This document shows, one piece after another, positions 1 through 5,939 of a stretch of DNA of 6,508 nt. The position numbers and the translations under genes were made by a program. How positions within the stretch are numbered: the stretch's first letter is position 1; each line of letters opens with the position of its first letter. Source of the stretch: CAYLNC01 sp964534415 (lineage in GTDB: Bacteria; Patescibacteriota; Minisyncoccia; Phycocordibacterales; JAACPR01); the NCBI GenBank assembly GCA_964534415.1, contig CAZHOL010000016.1, positions 1 through 6,508 on the forward strand. The letters are read 5' to 3'. Below the pieces are notes generated by a model that had not been told where the DNA came from, ran no database searches, and saw only the letters and a program-made list of their open reading frames with translations.

Positions 1-51
1 CCGGGGTCTAGAGGTTATGAGCCTCTCGAGGTACTACTCCTCTACCCCGCG
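1..51 (-). tRNA. Initiator tRNA-fMet (CAU), partial: 3' end beyond the window
   Basis: Reading the minus strand from 51, I see a 7-nt acceptor strand CGCGGGG (51-45), T8 A9, a 4-bp D stem GAGG/CCTC (42-39 with 31-28), a 7-nt D loop, and a 5-bp anticodon stem AGAGG/CCTCT (26-22 with 14-10) around the loop CTCATAA with CAT at 19-17. A short variable region and the 5' side of the T stem (CCCGG) follow, and then the window ends. The 5' strand is the same as in E. coli tRNA-fMet, and the A11:U24 pair (41 with 29) is a bacterial initiator feature that elongators lack, so initiator is preferred over elongator Met or Ile2. The C1:A72 mismatch and CCA end cannot be seen. Two oddities: anticodon-stem pair 29:41 is A:U rather than G:C, and the D loop reads AGTAGTA, with A where G18 is expected. 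The gene has its own promoter just upstream. Confidence 0.88.
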
Positions 52-68
52 ATTACCCTAATGCACAA

Positions 69-97
69 ATAGTAACAATTATTCAGCACAAAATCAA
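69..97 (-). promoter_or_regulatory. Promoter of the tRNA-fMet gene
   Basis: On the minus strand a -35 element TTGATT (97-92) is followed by a 17-bp spacer and the -10 hexamer TACTAT (74-69). TGT directly before it makes an extended -10. Transcription would start about 10-12 bases before the mature tRNA 5' end at 51, a normal short leader. The promoter sits wholly in the 61-base gap after the stop codon of the upstream membrane-protein gene, so the tRNA can be made independently of the protein operon. The matches are 4 of 6 in each hexamer; the exact spacing and the extended -10 raise confidence. Confidence 0.6.
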
Positions 98-112
98 GCC
101 CCTATTCAACAA

Positions 113-1054
113 CTAGATATAGAAGAATTCTTTGAAAACTTCCTCATACAATTTGATAACATCCTCAGCCTCGTCTTTTGAAAGGTTGTAATCGGAACTA
201 TGTGCTATTCGATTTCTAAATTTATGTGCCTCCCACGCCGAATCCAGGGTAGTGAAATCGCTTGGCTCAACAGTTTTCAATCTTTCTCCAATTGAGTCAC
301 CTTTGTAACCCATCTTTTTTAACATTTCGTCCAGAATAATGTCGGCTTCGATAATGGCTTGCTTCCAGTCATTGGAATTATAGGATCGAATAAGTCCCTG
401 AATTTTTGCCCAGCGTTTATTGTGCACATCCTCTGTCTTTGGGGCTTCACCAATTGGCAATCCGGGAACAGGCAGAGGATCTTCAACTTTTGCTACGGGT
501 GCATCTTTCATAGAGAAGTTCTTTTGCTCATTCACAACTTCATCTTTTTTCTTTTGCTCTCTTTTAAATGCTGCGATTTGCAAATGAATAATGATGAAAA
601 TTAACCCAGCAATAATAGAGAGTACTATAAAAATTGGTCGCAAAAAATCAAAAATTATCGGAATAATGTTTCCTATAATATATTTTGGAATTTTTGTAGA
701 AATTTCTTTTTCTGAAACCCATCCATCAGGTGCATTCTCGTAATCAACCTTCCACCATGTCTTGCTAAAGTTTTCAACTGGCCCTTCGACAACTTTACCA
801 ATAGTTCTCTTTTTCTGTACACCAATATAATTTCCTCCCGCACCGCTTCGTACTCTAACATCATCGATATTGATCACCTTGCTACCTAGGCTCGGAGAAA
901 TATCTTCCTTTGCAAAATATCTAACAAATCTATTGTTGTCTACAATATTTCCGGCAATTGTAATCAAAAACATAATAGCAAAAACAACTGCCAATACCTG
1001 AAATGGAGTTATTGGACTAGATTCTGGAGGAGCGGGTTTCTTTTTATCTGCCAT
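113..1054 (-). CDS. Membrane protein with extracytoplasmic SH3-like domain and cytoplasmic HEPN-like domain (function unknown)
   Basis: I do not recognise this 313-aa protein as a named family, but its layout is readable. A short Lys/Pro-rich N-terminus leads into a membrane helix (about 17-35), then an SH3b-like domain (about 59-118; 'DVRVRSGAGGNY' opening, 'WWKVDY', 'DGWVSEKEI' ending). A second hydrophobic stretch (about 125-162) is followed by KREQKKK. The positive-inside rule then puts the SH3 domain outside and the C-terminus inside. A Pro-rich linker (about 186-205) leads to a helical domain (about 213-313) with R-N-R-I-A-H at 280-285, matching the R-x4-H motif of HEPN domains, many of which are RNases. 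SH3b domains often bind cell-wall material. The start ATG lies two bases after the gatA stop, with GAGAAG 8 bases upstream, so it is probably translated as the last protein gene of the operon. An RNase role is inferred only; the domain could be a non-catalytic HEPN/DUF4145-like fold. Confidence 0.85.
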   Translation of the reverse strand: MADKKKPAPPESSPITPFQVLAVVFAIMFLITIAGNIVDNNRFVRYFAKEDISPSLGSKVINIDDVRVRSGAGGNYIGVQKKRTIGKVVEGPVENFSKTWWKVDYENAPDGWVSEKEISTKIPKYIIGNIIPIIFDFLRPIFIVLSIIAGLIFIIIHLQIAAFKREQKKKDEVVNEQKNFSMKDAPVAKVEDPLPVPGLPIGEAPKTEDVHNKRWAKIQGLIRSYNSNDWKQAIIEADIILDEMLKKMGYKGDSIGERLKTVEPSDFTTLDSAWEAHKFRNRIAHSSDYNLSKDEAEDVIKLYEEVFKEFFYI

Positions 1055-1056
1055 AC

Positions 1057-2466
1057 CTACATCTTCTCAAATTTCTTGCCAATATCAAAGAGAAGTTGTT
1101 CACCTAAATGTGGAGCAATCAGTTGAAGTCCATTCGGAAGATCGATTCCGTCGCGTTTTACAAATCCATCTGGGATGGAAATAGCAGGAACTCCAACTAG
1201 GTTTGCAAAAATTGTGAAGATGTCGGCGAGATACATTTGCATTGGGTCGCCGGATTTTTCTCCGATTTTAAATGCAGGTGTTGGTGAAGTTGGAGTGGCA
1301 ATGATGTCGACTTTCTCAAATGCCTTTTTGAAATCTTCGCCTATCATGTGTCGAACTTGCCATGCCTTACGATAATATTCGTCAGCGTAACCGGCAGAAA
1401 GAACATATGTACCGAGCATAATTCGGCGTTTCACCTCTCGACCGATCAATTGTCCGCGAGTTTTCATATAGTCGCCGAGCAAATTGTCTCCCTCGATTCT
1501 CGAGCCGTATTTAATTCCGTCGAATCGCGCCATGTTGGATGAAACTTCTGCTGGCATCAAAATATAATAGACGGCGAGTGAGTAATCTAGGTTCGGTAAA
1601 TCGATATCAACAATTTCGATTCCGGCACTTTTAAATTTATCGAGCGACTTTTGGAAAGTTTCCAAGACGTCCGCGTCAATTCCCTTTTTCATGTATGACA
1701 TCGGTACTCCAATTTTTTTAACTTCCTTTTTTGAAGTCTCACCGGCAACAGTTGTTGAATCTTTTGGATCAATTCCGCGAATCGCTTTGAAAACAGTCTC
1801 AGCATCTTCGACATTTTTTGTGATTGGACCGATAACATCGAGAGAGCTCGCCATCGCCATTAATCCGTGACGAGAAACTGAGCCGTATGTAGGTTTCAAT
1901 CCGACAATTCCACAGAGACTGGCTGGCTGTCGAATCGAACCACCAGTATCAGAACCGAGTGCGAACATCGCTCCGTCCATGGCGACCGCGGCAGCAGATC
2001 CACCTGAAGATCCTCCGGAAACTCTTGTTGTGTCGATCGGATTTTTTGTCACTCCATATGCGGAATTTTCTGTTGATCCTCCCATAGCGAATTCATCCAT
2101 GTTTGCACGTCCCAAAATTACGACGGACTGATCAATCAATTTTCGCGCAGCGGTCGCGGTATATGTCGCAACGTACTTCTCCAAAATTTTTGACGAAGCG
2201 CTGGCGATTCGACCGTGGACCATAATATTGTCTTTCAAAACCATTGGAATTCCAGTCAATTCAGTCGCAGTTCCGTTGTCGATTTTTTCTTGGGCAATTT
2301 TTACCTGCTCGTCGATGTCGCTAAAAATTTCTAGCACGGCATTGACCTCTGGATTTTTTTCCTGCAAATTTTTCACGTAGTGCGCAGTTAGATCAGCAAC
2401 TGAAATTTCTTTCTTTCGCAACATCTCACCCGCCTTTTTTATTGTAAGTTTTGAAAAGTCGATCAT
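1057..2466 (-). CDS. gatA: Asp-tRNA(Asn)/Glu-tRNA(Gln) amidotransferase subunit A
   Basis: GatA is the glutaminase subunit of the cytoplasmic GatCAB complex. It frees ammonia from glutamine, which GatB uses to convert Glu-tRNA(Gln), and often Asp-tRNA(Asn), to the amidated form. The 469-aa length is near the usual 480-490. The amidase signature is complete: K78 in 'VLKDN', cis-Ser S153 in 'GGSSGGSAAAVA' and nucleophile S177 in 'GSDTGGSIRQPA', equivalent to K79/S154/S178 of the Staphylococcus aureus enzyme. 'ATPTSPTPAF' (390-399) and 'NLVGVPAISIP' (422-432) are typical of the C-terminal half. Residue S150 stands where many GatA proteins have proline (RVPGGSS), a small variation. Its ATG overlaps the gatC stop in ATGA, so translation is probably coupled to gatC. 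No gatB is visible within this window; it must lie elsewhere if the complex works. Confidence 0.97.
   Translation of the reverse strand: MIDFSKLTIKKAGEMLRKKEISVADLTAHYVKNLQEKNPEVNAVLEIFSDIDEQVKIAQEKIDNGTATELTGIPMVLKDNIMVHGRIASASSKILEKYVATYTATAARKLIDQSVVILGRANMDEFAMGGSTENSAYGVTKNPIDTTRVSGGSSGGSAAAVAMDGAMFALGSDTGGSIRQPASLCGIVGLKPTYGSVSRHGLMAMASSLDVIGPITKNVEDAETVFKAIRGIDPKDSTTVAGETSKKEVKKIGVPMSYMKKGIDADVLETFQKSLDKFKSAGIEIVDIDLPNLDYSLAVYYILMPAEVSSNMARFDGIKYGSRIEGDNLLGDYMKTRGQLIGREVKRRIMLGTYVLSAGYADEYYRKAWQVRHMIGEDFKKAFEKVDIIATPTSPTPAFKIGEKSGDPMQMYLADIFTIFANLVGVPAISIPDGFVKRDGIDLPNGLQLIAPHLGEQLLFDIGKKFEKM
1063..1068 (-). promoter_or_regulatory. Ribosome binding site of the SH3b-HEPN membrane protein gene
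   Basis: GAGAAG on the minus strand lies inside the last codons of gatA, with 8 bases to the ATG at 1054. It supports this start codon and suggests that ribosomes finishing gatA reinitiate here. Confidence 0.45.
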
Positions 2467-2744
2467 AAAATTTTCTTTACTTTGATATAGTTACCTTCTG
2501 ATTCTGGTGCTGAAGCGACCAAATCATCTGTATGTTTACCGTGTGCATCGCTCGGAATGTCCTGTCTGACAACATTACGAGTCGCTGAATTCTCAATCAC
2601 AGCATCATTAGCAGAATGTGCCTGTTTAATAGATTCAAAATATTGCAAAATATCAGAAATTTCACCAGTATATTTTGTAATTTCCTCGGCGGTCAATTCG
2701 AGCCGTGATAATTCCGCAAGCTTTTTTGTTACTGTTTCGTCCAT
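2463..2744 (-). CDS. gatC: Asp-tRNA(Asn)/Glu-tRNA(Gln) amidotransferase subunit C
   Basis: GatC is the small subunit that wraps around GatA and GatB and stabilises the GatCAB transamidosome. The 93-aa length is normal for the family (about 95). It has the two N-terminal helices with 'LAELSRLELTAEEI' (9-22) and 'ISDILQYFESI' (29-39), the central 'VVRQDIP' (58-64; RED/RxD region) and the conserved tail 'SAPESEGNYIKVKKIL' (78-93), equivalent to 'NAP...F.VPKVL' in other GatC proteins. It overlaps gatA by four bases (ATGA), fixing the gene pair. No Shine-Dalgarno is visible before the ATG; the last bases upstream are GTTTAAATT. A possible extended -10 close to the start suggests a leaderless or near-leaderless mRNA. 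It follows ligA after 26 bases. Confidence 0.95.
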   Translation of the reverse strand: MDETVTKKLAELSRLELTAEEITKYTGEISDILQYFESIKQAHSANDAVIENSATRNVVRQDIPSDAHGKHTDDLVASAPESEGNYIKVKKIL

Positions 2745-2753
2745 AATTTAAAC

Positions 2754-2762
2754 ACTATATCA
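2754..2762 (-). promoter_or_regulatory. Possible extended -10 promoter for gatC, giving a near-leaderless mRNA
   Basis: TGATATAGT on the minus strand is a TGn extended -10 with a 5-of-6 hexamer match. It ends 9 bases before the gatC ATG. A start point 6-8 bases downstream would leave a leader of about 1-4 bases, which fits the lack of a Shine-Dalgarno. I find no good -35 at normal spacing. The site fills the short ligA-gatC gap and could give gatCA expression separate from ligA. Confidence 0.35.
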
Positions 2763-2770
2763 CAATTGTT

Positions 2771-4786
2771 TTATTTTATCATCCTCAAAAATTCCTTCTC
2801 AGAGATGACGGCAACGTCGAGTTTTTTGGCTTCGTCCAATTTCGAACCGGCATTTTCACCTGCCAAAACATAGTCAGTTTTCGAAGAAACCGATCCAGAA
2901 ACATTTCCTCCGCGTTCGCGAATTATTGATTTGGCTTCGTCGCGCGACATTGTTTCGAGAGTGCCTGTGAGAACGAAAACTTTTCCAGCAAAAACTTTAT
3001 TTGCGGAAGTTTTAGCGGGCTTCTGAATTTTTATTTGCAAAAGTAGCGCGTCGAGCATTGTCGCATTTTCTTTTTTACGAAACCAATTGTAAATTGACTC
3101 GGCCACAACATCTCCAATTCCATTTACATTTTGCAATTGTTCTATCGTTGCATTTCGCACAGTGTCGAGGTCACCAAAAACTTCAGCCAACAAAATCGCT
3201 GTCTCCTCCCCTACGTTATCAATCGACAGTGCGGTCAACAATCTCGCGAGCGTCACTGCACGCGATTTATTTATCGACTCGATTAAATTATTTGCGGATT
3301 TTTCTGCGAATCTTTCGAGATTCAAAATGTCACCCTTCTCGAGAGTGAAGAGATCGACAGGACTACTGACCAAATTATTGTCCATCAACTGATCGATGAC
3401 TTTCGGGCCGCAGTCGACGATGTCGAAAGCTTTCTTCGAGACGAAATAATAGAGCTGGCGTTTTTTCATCGCAAAAGAATCGCGATTGACACAACGATAG
3501 GCGGCCTCACCCGGAATGCGTTCTATCGAGCCGTCACCACCACACTCGGCAATTTTCTTTGGAAATTTGAAGCTCTTGGTGCCCGCAGGACGTAATTCAT
3601 GGAGCACTGCCACGATTTGTGGAATGACATCGCCCGCCTTCTGCAAAATGACAGTGTCTCCGATTCTAATGTCGAGTCGTGCAATTTCGTCCTCATTATG
3701 CAAAGTGGCGCGAGAAATTGTCGATCCTGCAACCTCGACCGGGCGCAAATGTGCAACCGGAGTGATGACGCCGGTTCGACCAACCTGAAATGCAATATCC
3801 TCGACCACCGTCGTCACCTGCTCTGCCGGGAATTTGAAAGCCACAGCGAAACGCGGCGCCTTGCCTGTGTAGCCCAAAATGTCCTGGAATTTTTTCTCGT
3901 TTACCTTGATAACGATGCCATCAATCAAATAATTTTCTTTTTCTTTTTTGGTTTGCCATTTTTTCCAGAAATTCAAAACTTCAGAAATATTTTTGCAAAG
4001 TTCAAAATGTTTGTTCACCTTGAAACCTGATGAAGCTAAAAATTTCAACTCATCCTGTTGTGTCTCGAGAATTTTGTCAGATTGTCCCACATCATACACA
4101 AAGACAGACAATTTTCGCCCGGCGACGATCGATGTATCGAGCTGACGAATAGTCCCTGCAGCAAGATTTCGCGGATTGGCGTAAACTTCCTCTCCATTTT
4201 TCTCTAGCTCGCGATTGATGCGATCAAATTCTGTTTTTTCGAGATAGACTTCACCCTCGACGATGAGGTCAATTGGATTTTGCAATTTCAGCGGAACCGA
4301 TTCAATAGTTTTAACATTCTCTGTGACATTTTCTCCGACTGTTCCATCACCGCGAGTGGCTGCAGTTTTCAAAATTCCCTTTTCATATTCCAAAACAACT
4401 TTCAAACCGTCGATTTTCAATTCGCAAGTGTAATCGACCGCAGGCCTCTTCCCCAACTCTTTTTCCAAAAATCTTTTAACCCGCTCGTCGAATTCGAGCA
4501 ACTCTTTCTCATTAAAAATATCGTTGAAGGACCACTGCGCCACCTTGTGAGTGACTTTCTCAAAACCATCTAGCACGCGGCCCGAAACGCGCTGTGACGG
4601 AGAATCTGCGGTGACCAAATCAGGAAACTGTGCCTCGATCTGTGCCAGCTCGTGCTTCAACGAATCCAACGCCTGCTCGGAAATTTCCTGCCGGTCGAGA
4701 ACGTGATATAGATAGCGATGATGTTCAATCGTCTCGCGCAATTTGGAAAGTCGCTTTTTAGCTTCATCTCTATTCATACCCACCAT
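2771..4786 (-). CDS. ligA: NAD+-dependent DNA ligase LigA
   Basis: LigA seals nicks in replication, repair and recombination using NAD+. At 671 aa it is full length. Order: Ia NMN-binding region (about 18-75), adenylation domain with catalytic K124 ('CELKIDG'), R145 ('TRGDG'), E179 ('VEGEV'), K294 ('DGIVIKVN') and K318 ('AFKFPAEQ'), OB fold (about 325-395, 'VGRTGVITPVA'), Zn-finger position (about 409-440), helix-hairpin-helix repeats (about 485-570, 'NVNGIGDVVAESI') and a C-terminal BRCT domain (about 596-671, 'GKVFVLTGTL'). The Zn finger keeps only C415 and C432; the other two positions are I412 and S437. In the Ia region the usual 'DAEYD' is 'EQALD'. The first ATG (4786) has no ribosome site; M4 (ATG at 4777) aligns better with other LigA N-termini and lies 7 bases after a possible -10 element, so the real start may be 4777. 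It follows the third pseudopilin gene closely. Confidence 0.97.
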   Translation of the reverse strand: MVGMNRDEAKKRLSKLRETIEHHRYLYHVLDRQEISEQALDSLKHELAQIEAQFPDLVTADSPSQRVSGRVLDGFEKVTHKVAQWSFNDIFNEKELLEFDERVKRFLEKELGKRPAVDYTCELKIDGLKVVLEYEKGILKTAATRGDGTVGENVTENVKTIESVPLKLQNPIDLIVEGEVYLEKTEFDRINRELEKNGEEVYANPRNLAAGTIRQLDTSIVAGRKLSVFVYDVGQSDKILETQQDELKFLASSGFKVNKHFELCKNISEVLNFWKKWQTKKEKENYLIDGIVIKVNEKKFQDILGYTGKAPRFAVAFKFPAEQVTTVVEDIAFQVGRTGVITPVAHLRPVEVAGSTISRATLHNEDEIARLDIRIGDTVILQKAGDVIPQIVAVLHELRPAGTKSFKFPKKIAECGGDGSIERIPGEAAYRCVNRDSFAMKKRQLYYFVSKKAFDIVDCGPKVIDQLMDNNLVSSPVDLFTLEKGDILNLERFAEKSANNLIESINKSRAVTLARLLTALSIDNVGEETAILLAEVFGDLDTVRNATIEQLQNVNGIGDVVAESIYNWFRKKENATMLDALLLQIKIQKPAKTSANKVFAGKVFVLTGTLETMSRDEAKSIIRERGGNVSGSVSSKTDYVLAGENAGSKLDEAKKLDVAVISEKEFLRMIK

Positions 4787-4793
4787 TCTAGCA
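4785..4793 (-). promoter_or_regulatory. Possible extended -10 promoter giving a leaderless ligA mRNA from Met4
   Basis: TGCTAGAAT on the minus strand is a TGn extended -10 with a 5-of-6 match (TAGAAT). Seven bases separate it from the ATG of Met4 (4777-4775), so transcription would begin at about the A of that ATG. The element overlaps the first in-frame ATG (4786-4784), so such a transcript could only be translated from Met4. No convincing -35 is present. Read-through from the pilin genes is equally possible. Confidence 0.35.
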
Positions 4794-4795
4794 AA

Positions 4796-5338
4796 TTAGT
4801 AGAACAATTGAAGTCCTCTCTCGATTCGTCGCGGATTTGATTTATCACAAGTATTATAGCCACGTGATTCTATAGTAGTAGACCAAGTGTCATTATTATT
4901 TTTACTCTTTGTCACAGAAACAATCGCACAATATTGTATTGGGTTTTCGAATCGAATTGTGAAGCGTGAGATGGCAGAAGTAGGAGTTTTTTCATCGACA
5001 CTAGTAATCTCTCCAATTGTTCCATCGTCCTGCATGTAAATACTCTCCTTGGCACATGTTATTCCACCCTTATCACTCTCATCCGTGTATCCCTCAAATA
5101 GCGACGAAGTGGCAAAAACTCTCGCGTCACGATAGTCCCAGTAGAGTGCGCACTCAACTCCAGTGTTGGCAGCGTAAAATGCAAATTGAGATTCGCGACC
5201 GATTCCGGTTAATATAACCTGCTTCATCGCAATATTTATAACAGAAGCACCGACCGCAAGCACAAGAACGGATAACAAAACTGCGAATAGTAGTGTGAAT
5301 CCTTTTTGATTTTCTTTTTTATAAAGTTTCTTTTGCAT
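4796..5338 (-). CDS. Type IV pilus minor pseudopilin, PilX/GspK-like (no Glu at +5)
   Basis: This 180-aa protein has a class III prepilin signal: basic leader ending QKG (cleavage between G13 and F14), then a hydrophobic helix (14-38) that anchors it in the membrane before assembly. The residue at mature +5 is Phe (F18) instead of Glu, as in GspK/PilX-type tip pilins. 'FAFYAANTGVECALYW' (52-67) resembles the 'AEAGIE.AL' block after the PilX N-terminus. Four cysteines (C63, C95, C137, C164) could form disulfides outside the cell. It starts 4 bases after the previous pseudopilin stop and no Shine-Dalgarno is seen, so translation is probably coupled. The position after the J- and I-like genes matches a GspJ-I-K-like tip set. 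The general pseudopilin assignment is strong; the K/X subtype is an inference from the +5 residue and gene order. Confidence 0.85.
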   Translation of the reverse strand: MQKKLYKKENQKGFTLLFAVLLSVLVLAVGASVINIAMKQVILTGIGRESQFAFYAANTGVECALYWDYRDARVFATSSLFEGYTDESDKGGITCAKESIYMQDDGTIGEITSVDEKTPTSAISRFTIRFENPIQYCAIVSVTKSKNNNDTWSTTIESRGYNTCDKSNPRRIERGLQLFY

Positions 5339-5342
5339 TTAA

Positions 5343-5939
5343 TTATAATATTGCATCAGCCCAGTTATATATATATTCGACAACTGTAATATCGCGTGCA
5401 CCGATGTTTTCGTGGCTCTTCCAGCGAACTTTGACTGTAATTTTTGCTTCATCCGACCAATCACTTGCACGATCAATATAAACAACACGAGAAAAAATTG
5501 AATCTTCGGATCCCTCGTGGCCTATAATTCCATCAGTATCAATTTTCAAGTGTACATCCGCAGATGCATCAGTATTCTCTCCCAAACATCCTGGCCCAGT
5601 TCTGCTTGAACAGCTTAAAAATATACCAAGCGCATCAGAAGTATCTACTGTACATCCTCCACTAGATTCAGAACAATCGGTAAAGCCATACAGCCAATCC
5701 TGTTCTGACAAAATATTATTGTCACGCACATTTTTTACCAACTCAATTGCGTCCTGTGCTAAATAGAATGCGGTGACCTGATCGCGCGAATTGAAAGCCG
5801 CACGCAATGCGTTCTGCGCAAAAACCATAGGACCAGTAATTGCGAGCAACAAAAGTGAAATTGCAATCAACGTCTCCATTATTGTGAATCCTCTATTATT
5901 TTGTTTCGGATTTTTTATCATTTTAATTAAATGTGGCAT
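5343..5939 (-). CDS. Type IV pilus minor pseudopilin, PilV/GspI-like
   Basis: This 198-aa protein carries a prepilin leader 'PKQNNRG' with cleavage between G17 and F18 and mature N-terminus FTIMETLIAIS. E22 is the conserved Glu +5, followed by a hydrophobic helix to about residue 40. 'AFYLAQDAIELVKNVRDNN' (57-75) is the common post-helix block of PilV/GspI-like minor pilins. Four cysteines (C89, C96, C110, C118) in a Ser/Gly-rich loop could form two disulfides. The predicted prepilin peptidase, platform and motor genes are not in the window. The start is fixed by a perfect Shine-Dalgarno 3 bases after which ATG begins; a second ATG at codon 7 is less likely. Its first 17 bases overlap the end of the preceding pseudopilin gene. 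The leader DNA is nearly the same as that of the J-like gene. Subtype is less certain than the family. Confidence 0.9.
   Translation of the reverse strand: MPHLIKMIKNPKQNNRGFTIMETLIAISLLLLAITGPMVFAQNALRAAFNSRDQVTAFYLAQDAIELVKNVRDNNILSEQDWLYGFTDCSESSGGCTVDTSDALGIFLSCSSRTGPGCLGENTDASADVHLKIDTDGIIGHEGSEDSIFSRVVYIDRASDWSDEAKITVKVRWKSHENIGARDITVVEYIYNWADAIL
5884..5910. repeat. Copy 1 of a 27-bp prepilin-leader repeat
   Basis: These 27 bases match 6434-6460 at 25 positions without gaps, differing only at 5892 and 5893. They encode PKQNN-R-GFT of the I-like pseudopilin. The codons are the same in both genes except for the Arg/Lys codon before the cleavage glycine, more than protein conservation alone would require. 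Confidence 0.8.

Noticed and set aside
673..864. 63-aa minus-strand frame inside the SH3b-HEPN gene
   Set aside because: It is a different frame within the SH3-like coding region, with no start signal or recognisable motif.
1057..2744. Toxin-antitoxin reading of the HEPN gene with a neighbouring partner
   Set aside because: The adjacent genes are clear gatA and gatC, not a nucleotidyltransferase (MNT) or other HEPN antitoxin.
3599..4030. 143-aa open frame on the plus strand opposite ligA
   Set aside because: It lies fully antisense to the conserved adenylation/OB region of ligA, is rich in Cys and Phe runs, has no family resemblance and is explained by codon bias of ligA.
5342..5347. Perfect TATAAT before the K-like pseudopilin
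   Set aside because: Only 3 bases separate it from ATG, too close for even a leaderless start, and there is no -35 or TGn; it is formed by the last codons and stop of the preceding gene.
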